Source of the DNA: Pseudomonas sp. J452
GTDB lineage: Bacteria; Pseudomonadota; Gammaproteobacteria; Pseudomonadales; Pseudomonadaceae
Reading direction: 5' to 3'
Assembly (NCBI RefSeq): GCF_024666525.1
Contig: NZ_CP088294.1
Coordinates: 4,464,001-4,528,000 of the forward strand
DNA: 64,000 nt
A model generated the notes under the pieces. It had not been told where the DNA came from. It did not search any database and was given only the letters and a program-made list of their open reading frames with translations. Position 1 is the stretch's first letter, and each line of letters begins with the position of its first letter. Positions 9,737 to 18,793 of this stretch are shown here, piece by piece. A program made the translations under genes and the position numbers.

Positions 9737-11506
9737 CTAGTAGCGACCGAAGGCAGATTCGTCGACCGCCTCGCCATGCGCCACCGGACGCGGCGAGCCC
9801 AGCGATTTAGCTTTTTTGCCAGGCTGCACAGACGCGCGGGCGAGATGCCGGTTGCCATGCTCGCCGGCCAGGCGGAAGAACTGGATCATGTCCTGCAGTT
9901 GCACCGCCTGGATGCTCATCTCCTCGGAGGTGGACGACAGCTCCTCGGAAGCCGAGGCGTTGACCTGGGTGGTCTCTGCTAGTTGGGTTACGGCCAGGTT
10001 GATCTGCTCCAGGCCGGTGTTCTGCTCGCGCGAGGCGGAGGAGATCTCCTGCACCAGATCGGCGGTCTTGCGGATCGACGGCACCATCTGCTCCAGCAAT
10101 TGCCCGGCACGCTCGGCCAGGGTCACGCTGCTGCCGGCCACGCCGCCGATTTCCTGGGCCGCCACCTGACTGCGCTCGGCCAGCTTGCGTACTTCGGCCG
10201 CGACCACGGCAAAGCCCTTGCCGTGATCGCCGGCACGCGCCGCCTCGATCGCCGCGTTGAGCGCCAGCAGATTGGTCTGGTAGGCGATGTCGTCGATGAT
10301 GCCGATCTTGTTGGCGATCTGGCGCATGGCCTGGACCATCTCGCGCACCGCCTCACCGCCTTCGGCTGCGTCCTTGGCCGACTGGCTGGCCATGCCATCG
10401 GTAACCTTGGCGTTCTCGCTGTTCAGCGCCACCGTGGCGGCAATCTGCTCCACCGAGGCACTGGTCTGCTCGACGTTGGCGGCCTGCTCGGAAGCGTTCT
10501 GGCTGAGCGCCTGGGCCGAAGCGGCCACCTGCTCGGAGGCCGAAGCCAGCGAATCGGCAGTGGTGTTCACCTCCCCCATGATCGAACGCAGTTTGCTGAC
10601 CATCTGCTGCAGGCTGGCCAGCAGGCTGCTCTGGTCACCCGCGCGCAGCTCAATGTCCGTAGTCAGATCACCGGCAGCAACCCGCTGCAGGTTGCTCACC
10701 GCGTCCCGCGGCTCGCCGCCCAGCTGTTTGATCAGCACGCGGTAGCCGAACAGCAACGCCAGGCAGAGCACCACGAAGATGGCGACCAGGCAGGAGCTGA
10801 CCAGTGTGGCCAGCCACTCGCTCTGCTCGCGCGCGGCATGGACGGCACCCGAAGTGCGCTGATCGAGCAGCACGAAGAAATCGTCGATCGGCCGCATGAT
10901 CTTGGCCTTCTCGCGGTGATAGGCCGTGTCGTGCATCATGCGCTTGGCCGCTTCGAGATCGGCCGCGCCGGGTACAAAATGGCCGCTACCGTCATCCACC
11001 AGGCCTTTCACCGCATTCATGGCGATGGTTTCGGTCTTCACCAGGGCATCTGAATTGGCGCCGGCCTCGGCCAGCTTGGCCAGTTCGGCCTCGGTGAAAC
11101 CGCTGCGCTTCATCAGTTCCAGCAGCGAGACCTGCTCCGTGCTGTCCGCACGCGGCGCACGACCGTCGGCCGCGACGAAGTCCCAATAGATCCGCTCGTA
11201 CGCTTCGGGACGCGGCTTCTTGCCATTGCGGATATCCAGGATGTCCAGGTACTGGCGCTCGTACTGCTCATCACCGGACATCACATAGGTCCGTGCCAAG
11301 CGGGTGAGATCGTCCGAGCTCTGGCGCAGCTCATCGGCCAGCAGGTAGGAGCTGTAACGCGTCTTCTGGGCTTCGGCCAGCATCAGGTTGCTGGCGGCCA
11401 GGCGCGTCTGCAGCAGCATCAGCAACCCCAGCAGCAGGGCGACGTACAACACCAGCCCACTGAAGAGTTGCTTGATGGTCAGACGATGAATCATTCCATT
11501 AGGCAT
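9737..11506 (-). CDS. methyl-accepting chemotaxis protein
   Basis: A 589-residue transmembrane chemoreceptor. A first membrane segment ([17 protein letters not shown], about residues 18-34) is followed by a periplasmic sensor of roughly 200 residues, mostly helical, with the motif [21 protein letters not shown] second membrane segment ([20 protein letters not shown]) leads to a HAMP-like linker ([10 protein letters not shown]) and the long signalling helices. The hairpin tip reads [20 protein letters not shown] with [16 protein letters not shown], which binds CheA/CheW. The C-terminus, DESAFGRY, lacks a canonical CheR-tethering pentapeptide. I start at ATG 11506; an ATG four codons later is also possible. 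The ligand is unknown. Confidence 0.93.
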   Translation of the reverse strand: MPNGMIHRLTIKQLFSGLVLYVALLLGLLMLLQTRLAASNLMLAEAQKTRYSSYLLADELRQSSDDLTRLARTYVMSGDEQYERQYLDILDIRNGKKPRPEAYERIYWDFVAADGRAPRADSTEQVSLLELMKRSGFTEAELAKLAEAGANSDALVKTETIAMNAVKGLVDDGSGHFVPGAADLEAAKRMMHDTAYHREKAKIMRPIDDFFVLLDQRTSGAVHAAREQSEWLATLVSSCLVAIFVVLCLALLFGYRVLIKQLGGEPRDAVSNLQRVAAGDLTTDIELRAGDQSSLLASLQQMVSKLRSIMGEVNTTADSLASASEQVAASAQALSQNASEQAANVEQTSASVEQIAATVALNSENAKVTDGMASQSAKDAAEGGEAVREMVQAMRQIANKIGIIDDIAYQTNLLALNAAIEAARAGDHGKGFAVVAAEVRKLAERSQVAAQEIGGVAGSSVTLAERAGQLLEQMVPSIRKTADLVQEISSASREQNTGLEQINLAVTQLAETTQVNASASEELSSTSEEMSIQAVQLQDMIQFFRLAGEHGNRHLARASVQPGKKAKSLGSPRPVAHGEAVDESAFGRY

Positions 11507-11663
11507 GAGCGCCTCCCGTATCAGAAAAATCCTGCCGCCTGCCAACTGGCAAACGACCGCACTGCACTGCAACCTGCGGCAAGCAGAGCAGCACCTTCCA
11601 CACTAGACGCAGGCTCGCTCCAGCCCATGCCGCGGCAACTACCATGCTGGCGCACTCCAAGGT

Positions 11664-12032
11664 CTAGGGCAGGATCAGTTTGGCTACGGCAGCCAGCAGC
11701 ACCGGCGGCTGGAACGGTTTGACCACCCAGGCGCGCACACCGGCGGCCTTGCCCTCGGCCTTCTTCGCCTCGCCGGCCTCGGTGGTGAGCATGATCACCG
11801 GGGTGAACTTGTAGGCCGGCAGCTGCTTGGCCGACTTGACGAAGGTGATGCCGTCCATGTTCGGCATGTTCACGTCGGAGACGATCAGGTTGATCTTTCG
11901 TCCATCCAGCTTGCCCAGCGCATCCTTGCCATCACAGGCTTCCAGCACGTTGTAGCCAGCGCCCTTGAGGGCAATGCTGACGACCTGGCGGAAGCTGCTG
12001 GAGTCATCGACTATCAGTACCGACTTGCTCAT
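11664..12032 (-). CDS. CheY-like single-domain response regulator
   Basis: A 122-residue stand-alone receiver domain. All active-site residues are present: DDSSSF (acidic pair), phospho-acceptor Asp in LIVSDVNMPNMDG, Thr in VIMLTTEAG and Lys in WVVKPFQPP. Stand-alone receivers of this kind either bind the flagellar switch or act as phosphate sinks. It is the first gene of the block, separated from the chemoreceptor by about 157 bases that contain no gene. The upstream 258-base interval (12033-12290) presumably holds the promoter, and it contains a small hairpin GGCTATG / CATAGCC at 12197-12216. I start at 12032 because MSKSVLIVDD is the standard CheY N-terminus. Confidence 0.9.
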   Translation of the reverse strand: MSKSVLIVDDSSSFRQVVSIALKGAGYNVLEACDGKDALGKLDGRKINLIVSDVNMPNMDGITFVKSAKQLPAYKFTPVIMLTTEAGEAKKAEGKAAGVRAWVVKPFQPPVLLAAVAKLILP

Positions 12033-12290
12033 AGGGGTGCCTCTTGTTTTTACTCTGGGGCTATCGAGCCTGCGCCAATTGCGCCCGAGTCTAGGTGGAA
12101 GCACTGGGCCACCACTCGCATCTCACGACAAAGACGTTCCATTTCATGACAAAGCACATGAAATACAGATTAATGGCGCCATTCAAATGACATAAAGGCT
12201 ATGTGCCATCATAGCCCTACCCACCCGCCAACTGACAAGGGGCTGACAGGCAATATCGACGCACGGCAGGCTAGGCATGCCCCAGAAAGC

Positions 12291-12317
12291 AGAAGGCCCC
12301 GCTTAGCGGGGCCTTCT
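12291..12317 (-). terminator. hairpin terminator of the mazG-DUF2058 unit
   Basis: A perfect 12-bp stem AGAAGGCCCCGC / GCGGGGCCTTCT with a 3-base loop lies 5 bases past the stop of the DUF2058 gene in its direction of transcription. The following minus-strand sequence is only moderately T-rich (GCTTTCT), so termination strength is uncertain, but position and stem quality make it the obvious terminator. Confidence 0.8.
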
Positions 12318-12322
12318 GGCTG

Positions 12323-12862
12323 TTACCACATCAGGTCATCAGGGACCTGGTAGGCGGCGTACGGATCGTCGGCATCCGGCGCCTCGGTCTGGGTGTTGAG
12401 CAGCAGCACCCGCTGCGGGTCGCGCTCCTGGATCTTCAGCGCGGCTTCGCGCGGGATGATCTCGTAGCCGCCGGCATGCCGGACGATGGCCAGCGAGCCA
12501 CGGCTGAGTTTGTCGCGCAGCATGGCGTTGACCGCGATGCGCTTGACCTTCTTGTCGTCGACGAAGTTGTAGTAGTCCTCGCTGGTCATCTTTGGCAGGC
12601 GCGAGGTCTCGATCAGCTGCTTGATCTGCGCGGCGAGGGCCTTCTGCGCGGCCTTCTCCTGCAGCTGGCGATTCAGTTCCTGGTCGCGCGCGACCTTCTC
12701 AGCCATGGCCTGCAGGGCGGCCTGCTTCTGCGAGTCGTCGACTTCGACCTGGTTCTTCTTCTCCAGGCGCTGCTGCTTCTGTTTCTGCTTGCCGGCCTGC
12801 TTGACCTGCTTTTCATTGACCAGACCGGCTTTCAGCAGCTGATCGCGGAGGGAAATACTCAT
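12323..12862 (-). CDS. DUF2058 domain-containing protein (YaiL-like)
   Basis: A 179-residue cytoplasmic protein. Residues about 15-95 form a highly charged helix rich in Lys, Gln and Glu (QAGKQKQKQQRLEKKNQVEV and onward), likely a coiled coil or nucleic-acid-binding arm. The C-terminal half has the family block EDYYNFVDDKKVKRIAVN, then RGSLAIVRHAGGYEIIPREA. The start at 12862 gives MSISLRDQLLKAGLVNEKQ, the standard DUF2058 N-terminus. It lies 20 bases after mazG and before a strong hairpin. Function is unknown; ribosome or RNA association has been proposed for relatives, but nothing here proves it. Confidence 0.87.
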   Translation of the reverse strand: MSISLRDQLLKAGLVNEKQVKQAGKQKQKQQRLEKKNQVEVDDSQKQAALQAMAEKVARDQELNRQLQEKAAQKALAAQIKQLIETSRLPKMTSEDYYNFVDDKKVKRIAVNAMLRDKLSRGSLAIVRHAGGYEIIPREAALKIQERDPQRVLLLNTQTEAPDADDPYAAYQVPDDLMW

Positions 12863-12882
12863 AAGGCCTTCAATCTCGACAG

Positions 12883-13722
12883 TTAACAGCCAGGCAGCAG
12901 TTTTTCCTGCTTCTTGGCTTCGCCCCACAGGGCATCCAGTTGTTCCAGGCTGCAATTCTCAATGGGCTGGCCGGCTGCGCGCAAGGTTTGTTCGATAAAG
13001 CGGAAGCGCCGCTCGAACTTGCCGTTGGCGCTGCGCAGGGCAGTTTCCGGATCGACCTTGAGATGACGGGCCAGGTTGGTGACCACGAACAGCAGGTCGC
13101 CGATTTCCTCGGCGATGGCCTGCGGGTCGTTCTCGCTCATGGCCTCCAATACTTCGTCCAGCTCTTCGCGCACCTTGTCCACCACCGGCAGGGCTTCCGG
13201 CCAGTCGAAACCGACCTGGGCCGCGCGCTTCTGCAGCTTGACCGCGCGGCTTAGGGCCGGCAGCGCGTTGGGCACATCATCCAGCAGCGACAGCTGCTCG
13301 GGGACGGCGGCTTTCTCGGCACGCTCCTCGGCCTTGAGTTCTTCCCAGCGCTGCTTGACCGCGGCTTCCTCAAGCCTGGCCGCATCCGGCGCGCCATACA
13401 GATCGCCATCGACGAACACGTGGGGATGACGGCGAATCAGTTTGCGGGTGATGCCGTCGACCACCTGAGCGAACTCGAAACGCCCCTCCTCGCGAGCCAG
13501 CTGGCTGTAGTAGACCACCTGGAACAGCAGGTCGCCGAGTTCACCCGGCAGGTGCTCGAAGTCGCTGCGCTCAATTGCGTCGGCCACCTCGTAAGCTTCC
13601 TCGATGGTATGCGGCACGATGGTCGCGTAGCTCTGCTTGAGATCCCACGGGCAGCCGTGCTGCGGGTCACGCAGGCGGGCCATCAAGTGCAGCAGGTCGT
13701 CGAGGGAATAGGTGTCTTTCAT
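12883..13722 (-). CDS. mazG: nucleoside triphosphate pyrophosphohydrolase MazG
   Basis: All-alpha NTP pyrophosphatase that converts NTPs and dNTPs to monophosphates plus pyrophosphate; it clears aberrant nucleotides and affects ppGpp levels. The 279-residue, two-domain length is normal. Domain one shows GCPWDLKQSYATIVPHTIEE and the metal-binding EEAYEVADAI...ELGDLLFQVVYYSQ pattern; domain two repeats it as REELDEVLEAM...EEIGDLLFVVTNLARH. I use MKDTYSLDDLLHLM (start 13722), five codons inside the longest frame, because family proteins begin there. It follows relA on the same strand, but two repeat elements lie in the roughly 260-base gap, so a separate promoter is likely. Confidence 0.95.
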   Translation of the reverse strand: MKDTYSLDDLLHLMARLRDPQHGCPWDLKQSYATIVPHTIEEAYEVADAIERSDFEHLPGELGDLLFQVVYYSQLAREEGRFEFAQVVDGITRKLIRRHPHVFVDGDLYGAPDAARLEEAAVKQRWEELKAEERAEKAAVPEQLSLLDDVPNALPALSRAVKLQKRAAQVGFDWPEALPVVDKVREELDEVLEAMSENDPQAIAEEIGDLLFVVTNLARHLKVDPETALRSANGKFERRFRFIEQTLRAAGQPIENCSLEQLDALWGEAKKQEKLLPGC

Positions 13723-13783
13723 AAGCCTGTTTCGCACAGTCGGTGGATGGATTGCGCCGCGCGGATTACCCCGCCCTACTCAA

Positions 13784-13847
13784 CCGTAGCCCGGATGTAA
13801 TCCGGGGGCCTTGGCGCCGGCCACCCCGGATTGCATCCGGGCTACGG
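13784..13847. repeat. palindromic repeat, GTAGCCCGGAT family, copy 1
   Basis: Two 24-base arms in inverted orientation, beginning CCGTAGCCCGGATG and ending CATCCGGGCTACGG, differ at one position and enclose a 16-base GC-rich loop. Related copies occur at 41102-41161 and 51673-51740. It sits in the mazG upstream gap next to a second, different structured element. Confidence 0.85.
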
Positions 13848-13865
13848 ACTGGAATTATTCATTCG

Positions 13866-13989
13866 GGTTGAGCGTCGCGAGCGAAGGGCTGGCTAGGCGA
13901 AGTGGCGTCGGAAAAGCGGAGTTGGCTCTAGCCAATGAGCATTTTCCGGCGCCACTTCAACAACGCCAGACCGAGCGCAGCAGCTCAAC
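13866..13989. repeat. nested-hairpin element, copy H1
   Basis: Three nested inverted repeats are visible: a short outer arm GTTGAGC (13867-13873) / GCTCAAC (13983-13989); a long inner stem of 17 bases (13899-13915 with 13942-13958, one G-T wobble); and a core TTGGCT-CT-AGCCAA (13922-13935). The linkers GCGGAG and TGAGCAT match the other copies, while the stem sequences differ. The outer arm overlaps the relA stop codon (13985-13987). Confidence 0.75.
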
Positions 13990-16231
13990 TGCTGCGGCTG
14001 CGGCGGGCCTCGATAATATTGGGCAGCTGCGAGATGCGCCCGAGCAGGCGCGCCAGCGCATCCAGCCCAGGGATCTCCACGGTGATCGACATCGACGCGG
14101 TGTTGTCTTCCTTGTTCGAGCGGGTATTCACCGCCAGCACGTTGAGGCGTTCGTTGAGCAGCAGCTGCGAGACGTCGCGCAGCAGGCCGGAACGGTCGTA
14201 GGCCTTGATCACGATATCCACCGGGTAGGTCTGCACTGGCACCGGGCCCCAGCTGACCTGGATGATCCGCTCCGGCTCGCGCCCGGCCAGTTGCAGCACC
14301 GAGGCGCAGTCCTGGCGGTGGATGCTGACCCCGCGGCCAACGGTGATATAGCCGACGATCGGGTCGCCCGGTAGCGGCTGGCAGCAGCCGGCCATCTGCG
14401 TGAGCAGGTTGCCGACGCCCTGGATCTGGATATCGCCGCGCTTGCCCGGCTTGTAGCCGGTGCTGGCGCGCCGCGGGATCAGTTCCAGCTGCTCGTTGCC
14501 ACGTTCCGGCTCGACCAGCTGCTGGGCCATGTTGACCGCATGGGCCAGGCGCAGGTCACCGGCCCCGAGGGCGGCGTGCATGTCCTCGGCGGTCTTCATG
14601 TTGCACTTGTCGGCCAGTTTGTCGAAGTCCACGTGCGGCAGCGCCAGGCGCGCCAATTCGCGTTCGAGCATGACCTTGCCGGCGGCGACGTTCTGGTCGC
14701 GGTCCTGCAACTTGAACCAGTGGACGATCTTCGCCCGCGCCCGCGAGGTGGTGATGTAGCCAAGGTTGGAGTTCAGCCAGTCGCGGCTCGGCGAGCCGTG
14801 CTTGCCGGTGATGATCTCCACCTGTTCGCCGGTCTGCAGGCTGTAGCTGAGCGGCACGATACGCCCGTTGATCTTGGCGCCACGGCAGTTGTGACCGATC
14901 TCGGTGTGCACACGGTAGGCGAAGTCCAACGGCGTGGCGCCCTTGGGCAGGTCGATGGCGTGGCCGTCCGGGGTGAACACGTAGACCCGGTCCGGCTCGA
15001 TATCCACACGCAGCTGTTCGGCCAGCCCACCGATGTCGCCGAGCTCCTCGTGCCACTCGAGCACCTGACGCAACCAGGAGATCTTCTCCTCGTAGTGGTC
15101 GGAGTTGCCCTTGACGTCGGTGCCCTTGTACTTCCAGTGCGCACACACACCCAGCTCGGCTTCCTCGTGCATGGCCGAGGTACGGATCTGTACTTCCAGC
15201 ACCTTGCCGTCCGGGCCGATCACCGCGGTGTGCAGGGAGCGGTAGCCGTTCTCCTTGGGGTTGGCGATGTAGTCGTCGAACTCCTTGGGGATGTGCCGCC
15301 ACAGGCTGTGCACGATGCCCAGCGCGGTGTAGCAGTCGCGCATCTCCGGCACCAGCACGCGCACCGCGCGCACGTCGTAGATCTGGCTGAACTGCAGGCC
15401 CTTGCGCTGCATTTTTCGCCAGATCGAATAGATGTGCTTGGCCCGCCCGCTGATGTCCGGCTTGATCCCGGCGGCGGTCAGTTCTTCGCGCAGCTGCTTC
15501 ATCACATCGTTGATGTACTGCTCGCGATCGAGGCGACGCTCGTGCAGCAGCTTGGCGATCTGCTTGTACTGCTCGGGCTCCAGGTAGCGGAAGGACAGGT
15601 CCTCCAGCTCCCACTTGATATGGCCGATACCCAGGCGATGGGCCAGCGGCGCGTAGATGTCGAACACCTCGCGGGCCACGCGGTGGCGCTTCTCGTCGTC
15701 GGCATGCTTGACCGCACGGATCGCGCAGGTGCGCTCGGCCAGTTTGATCAGGGCCACGCGCACGTCGTCGACCATGGCCACCAGCATCTTGCGCAGGTTT
15801 TCCACCTGCGCCTGAGAGCCGAGTACCAGGGAGTCGCGCGGGTTCAGCGAGGCGCTGATCGCCGCCATGCGCAGCACGCCCTCGACCAGCTTGGCCACCA
15901 CCGGGCCGAATTTTTCCTGCACGGTCTTGAGGGTGATCTTGCCTTCGCGCACGGCACGGTAGATCACCGCTGCGACCAGCGAGTCCTGGTCGAGCTTGAG
16001 GTCGGCGAGGATCTCGGCGATCTCCAGGCCGGTACGGAAACTGGAGTTGCCCTCGGCCCACAGGTTCTGTGCGGCATTGGCCTGCTGCTCGGCATCGCGG
16101 GCGAACTCGCAGGCGACTTGCAGCGCCGCGCGGTCCAGCGCCGGATCGGCCTTCAGGGTGTGGTCCAGCCACGCCTGCAGGTTGATGCTGCCGTCATCGT
16201 TGATCGGCTGATGAGCCCTGACCTGTACCAT
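13985..16231 (-). CDS. relA: GTP pyrophosphokinase RelA ((p)ppGpp synthetase I)
   Basis: Ribosome-associated enzyme that makes (p)ppGpp when uncharged tRNA is bound. The 748-residue protein has an inactive HD-like hydrolase domain (the metal-binding HD pair is absent; the region reads AAVIYRAVREGKITL), a synthetase domain with SGRAKHIYSIWRKMQRK, the EIYD-type strand QIYDVRAVRVLV and GYRSLHTAVIGPDGK, a TGS domain (VYVFTPDGHAIDLPKG), a zinc-finger-like region with AGCCQPLPGD, and a C-terminal ACT domain (VDIVIKAYDRSGLLRDV). It is therefore a synthetase-only RelA rather than SpoT. A structured element abuts its 3' end. Confidence 0.97.
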   Translation of the reverse strand: MVQVRAHQPINDDGSINLQAWLDHTLKADPALDRAALQVACEFARDAEQQANAAQNLWAEGNSSFRTGLEIAEILADLKLDQDSLVAAVIYRAVREGKITLKTVQEKFGPVVAKLVEGVLRMAAISASLNPRDSLVLGSQAQVENLRKMLVAMVDDVRVALIKLAERTCAIRAVKHADDEKRHRVAREVFDIYAPLAHRLGIGHIKWELEDLSFRYLEPEQYKQIAKLLHERRLDREQYINDVMKQLREELTAAGIKPDISGRAKHIYSIWRKMQRKGLQFSQIYDVRAVRVLVPEMRDCYTALGIVHSLWRHIPKEFDDYIANPKENGYRSLHTAVIGPDGKVLEVQIRTSAMHEEAELGVCAHWKYKGTDVKGNSDHYEEKISWLRQVLEWHEELGDIGGLAEQLRVDIEPDRVYVFTPDGHAIDLPKGATPLDFAYRVHTEIGHNCRGAKINGRIVPLSYSLQTGEQVEIITGKHGSPSRDWLNSNLGYITTSRARAKIVHWFKLQDRDQNVAAGKVMLERELARLALPHVDFDKLADKCNMKTAEDMHAALGAGDLRLAHAVNMAQQLVEPERGNEQLELIPRRASTGYKPGKRGDIQIQGVGNLLTQMAGCCQPLPGDPIVGYITVGRGVSIHRQDCASVLQLAGREPERIIQVSWGPVPVQTYPVDIVIKAYDRSGLLRDVSQLLLNERLNVLAVNTRSNKEDNTASMSITVEIPGLDALARLLGRISQLPNIIEARRSRSS

Positions 16232-16311
16232 CTCTTACCTTCCCTACGGCGAGCGTTCGACTCGCAGAAATATCGCCAGCCTCTCTGGACTGGTCAGACT
16301 ACGCGAGCATC

Positions 16312-17664
16312 CTAGCCCGCCTCGAATAACGCCATTGCCTCGACATGCGCCGTCTGCGGAAACATGTCGAGAATGCCGGCCCGTTTCAGCCGATAACCCT
16401 GGCGCACCAGCTCGGCCGCATCGCGGGCCAGGGTCGCCGGATTGCACGATACATAGACCAGGCGCCGGGCACCCAGCGTACCAATCTGCTTGACCACCTC
16501 GAACGCGCCGTCACGTGGCGGATCGAGCAATACCGCGTCGAACGCCTGCAGGGCCCAGCCGGCCTCGGCCAGCGGCTTCGACAGGTCTGCCCGGAAAAAG
16601 TGCAGATTGCCCAGACCGTTTGCCGCGGCATTTTCACGCGCGCGCTCGACCATCGCCTGCACCCCTTCCACCGCTACAACCTCGGCGACCTGCTGGGCCA
16701 GCGGCAGGGCAAAGTTGCCCAGGCCGCAGAACAGATCCAGCACGCGCTCGCCAGTCTGCGGTGCCAACCAGTCTAGTGCCTGTTCGACCATCGCCTGATT
16801 GACCGGCGCGTTGACCTGGACGAAATCGCCCGGGCGGTACTGCAGCTCCAGGTTCCAGGGTTCCAAACGGTAACCCAGGCTCAGTCCGGGCTGATCGGCC
16901 TCGGGCTCGCCGGCACCGTGCAGCCACAGCTGCGCCTGGTGCTCGCTACAGAAGCTGCGCAGGCGCGCCAGGTCGGCCTCGCCCAGCGGCGCCGTGTGGC
17001 GCAGCAGCAGGGCCGCCTGGGTGCCGTGGAACAGCTCGACGTGACCGAGTGCCTGGGGTTTTTCCAGGCTGCGCAGTAACAGCGGTAACGCGCGCAGCAA
17101 AGGCTGCAAGGGCTGTACCAGTACTGGGCAGTCGGCGATGGCGACGATGTCCTGGCTGGCCGCGGCGCGGAAACCCACCTCCAACTGCTTGGCCTTGACG
17201 TCCCAACGCACGGCGATACGCGCGCGGCGGCGGTAGGCAAACTCGGGGCCGACCAGCGGCGCGGCCCACTGCTCGGGCTCAATGCCGCCCACACGCTGCA
17301 GCTGCTCGCTCAGGCTGCGCTGTTTCAGGGCAAGCTGTTCGGCGTGCGGCAGGTGCTGCAGAGTGCAGCCGCCGCAGCTGCCGGCATGCGCGCAAGGCGG
17401 CTGACGACGCAGCTCCACGGCCTGCAGGATGCGCTCGGCGCGGGCCTCGACCACCTGGCTGCGGGCCGCCAGCACGCGCGCTTCGACCTCCTCGCCCGGC
17501 AGCGCGCCGGCGACGAACCAGCTGCGCCCTTCGAGGAAAGCGATACCGCGCCCATCGTTGGCCAGTCGCTCGATGCTGAGCTTCTGCTTCTTGCCCACCG
17601 GCACTTGCGCCTTGCGCTCGCCGCCACTGGGTTGGAAACGCAAGCCACCGCTGCGCTTGGCCAT
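16312..17664 (-). CDS. rlmD: 23S rRNA (uracil(1939)-C(5))-methyltransferase RlmD
   Basis: SAM-dependent methyltransferase for U1939 of 23S rRNA (formerly RumA). The 450-residue protein has an N-terminal TRAM domain ([19 protein letters not shown]), a cluster [10 protein letters not shown] that together with a later Cys binds a 4Fe-4S centre, the SAM loop [16 protein letters not shown], the motif LLDPPRDGA and the nucleophile segment [13 protein letters not shown]. The short Lys/Arg-rich N-terminus [18 protein letters not shown] is common in Pseudomonas. It lies between cysM and relA on the same strand, with 60 and 80 bases separating them. Confidence 0.96.
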   Translation of the reverse strand: MAKRSGGLRFQPSGGERKAQVPVGKKQKLSIERLANDGRGIAFLEGRSWFVAGALPGEEVEARVLAARSQVVEARAERILQAVELRRQPPCAHAGSCGGCTLQHLPHAEQLALKQRSLSEQLQRVGGIEPEQWAAPLVGPEFAYRRRARIAVRWDVKAKQLEVGFRAAASQDIVAIADCPVLVQPLQPLLRALPLLLRSLEKPQALGHVELFHGTQAALLLRHTAPLGEADLARLRSFCSEHQAQLWLHGAGEPEADQPGLSLGYRLEPWNLELQYRPGDFVQVNAPVNQAMVEQALDWLAPQTGERVLDLFCGLGNFALPLAQQVAEVVAVEGVQAMVERARENAAANGLGNLHFFRADLSKPLAEAGWALQAFDAVLLDPPRDGAFEVVKQIGTLGARRLVYVSCNPATLARDAAELVRQGYRLKRAGILDMFPQTAHVEAMALFEAG

Positions 17665-17725
17665 CTGGATTACCTGCTGATCGATACGCTGAACGTGGGC
17701 CGCAGCCTGGCTACGGCCGTGGAAA

Positions 17726-18619
17726 TTACTGCGGGTCGTCGTAGACGCCGGTGGACAGGTAGCGATCGCCGCGGTCGCAGATGATCGCCACCATCACCGC
17801 GTTCTCCACTTCCTGCGACAGGCGCAGCATGGCCGCCACCGAACCGCCGGACGACACGCCACAGAAGATGCCCTCCTCGCGCGCCAGGCGGCGCATCACC
17901 TGCTCGGCTTCCAGCTGGCTCATGTCGATCACCCGATCCACTCGCGTGGCGTCGAAGATCTTCGGCAGGTATTCCTCGGGCCAGCGACGGATGCCGGGGA
18001 TCGCCGAACCTTCCTGGGGCTGCAGGCCGACGATCTGCACCGCCGGGTTCTGTTCCTTGAGGTAACGCGACACGCCCATGATGGTGCCGGTGGTGCCCAT
18101 GGAACTGATGAAGTGGGTGATGCTGCCCTGGGTCTGCTGCCAGATCTCCGGGCCGGTGCCGCTGTAGTGGGCGACCGGGTTGTCGCCGTTGGCGAACTGG
18201 TCAAGCACCTTGCCACGGCCATCGGCCTGCATCTGCAGGGCCAGGTCGCGGGCGCCTTCCATGCTGTCGACCAGGATCAGCTCGGCACCGTAGGCAGTCA
18301 TCGCCGCCTTGCGCTCGGCGGTAGAGTTGTCCGGCATGATCAACACCATCTGGTAACCCTTGATCGCCGCGGCCATGGCCAGGGCGATGCCGGTGTTGCC
18401 GCTGGTGGCCTCGATCAGCACGTCGCCGGGCTGGATATCGCCGCGCTGCTCGGCGCGGCTGATCATCGACAGCGCCGGACGGTCCTTCACCGAGCCGGCC
18501 GGGTTGTTACCTTCCAGCTTCACCAGCAAGGTGTTGGAGGTGTTGCCGGGCAGGCGTTGCAGGCGAACCAGCGGGGTGTTGCCGATGCAATCGGCGATGG
18601 TGGGAAACTGCAGGCTCAT
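17726..18619 (-). CDS. cysM: cysteine synthase B (O-acetylserine sulfhydrylase)
   Basis: PLP enzyme that forms cysteine from O-acetylserine and sulfide or thiosulfate. The 297-residue protein begins [20 protein letters not shown]; the PLP lysine is in [13 protein letters not shown], the substrate loop is [13 protein letters not shown], and the phosphate-binding glycine loop is [16 protein letters not shown]. The C-terminal [12 protein letters not shown] is also conserved. An Arg-rich lid, [15 protein letters not shown], is the feature that separates CysM from CysK. I chose ATG 18619; longer frames run into the promoter region shared with the divergent gacS gene. Confidence 0.96.
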   Translation of the reverse strand: MSLQFPTIADCIGNTPLVRLQRLPGNTSNTLLVKLEGNNPAGSVKDRPALSMISRAEQRGDIQPGDVLIEATSGNTGIALAMAAAIKGYQMVLIMPDNSTAERKAAMTAYGAELILVDSMEGARDLALQMQADGRGKVLDQFANGDNPVAHYSGTGPEIWQQTQGSITHFISSMGTTGTIMGVSRYLKEQNPAVQIVGLQPQEGSAIPGIRRWPEEYLPKIFDATRVDRVIDMSQLEAEQVMRRLAREEGIFCGVSSGGSVAAMLRLSQEVENAVMVAIICDRGDRYLSTGVYDDPQ

Positions 18620-18793
18620 GGCGAACTGAATGATCCGAATACAGAAAGGCGTCCATGATAACGGCAAACCGCCGCCCGCCATATCGCAGGAACCGCCCAG
18701 CTTGTTACCAATGCTTATATAGAGAGCCAAGCCGCTGTCAGCCATCCCGGTCAGCCGCTAAACTCCACCGACACTTACCTGCTGGAGAACCCC

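Noticed and set aside
14540..16315. Long plus-strand open frame opposite relA
   Set aside because: It is the antisense shadow of relA; the composition is driven by relA codons and there is no ribosome site or domain. The same applies to the long frames opposite purM, gacS, the FabH-like gene and the agmatine-deiminase region.
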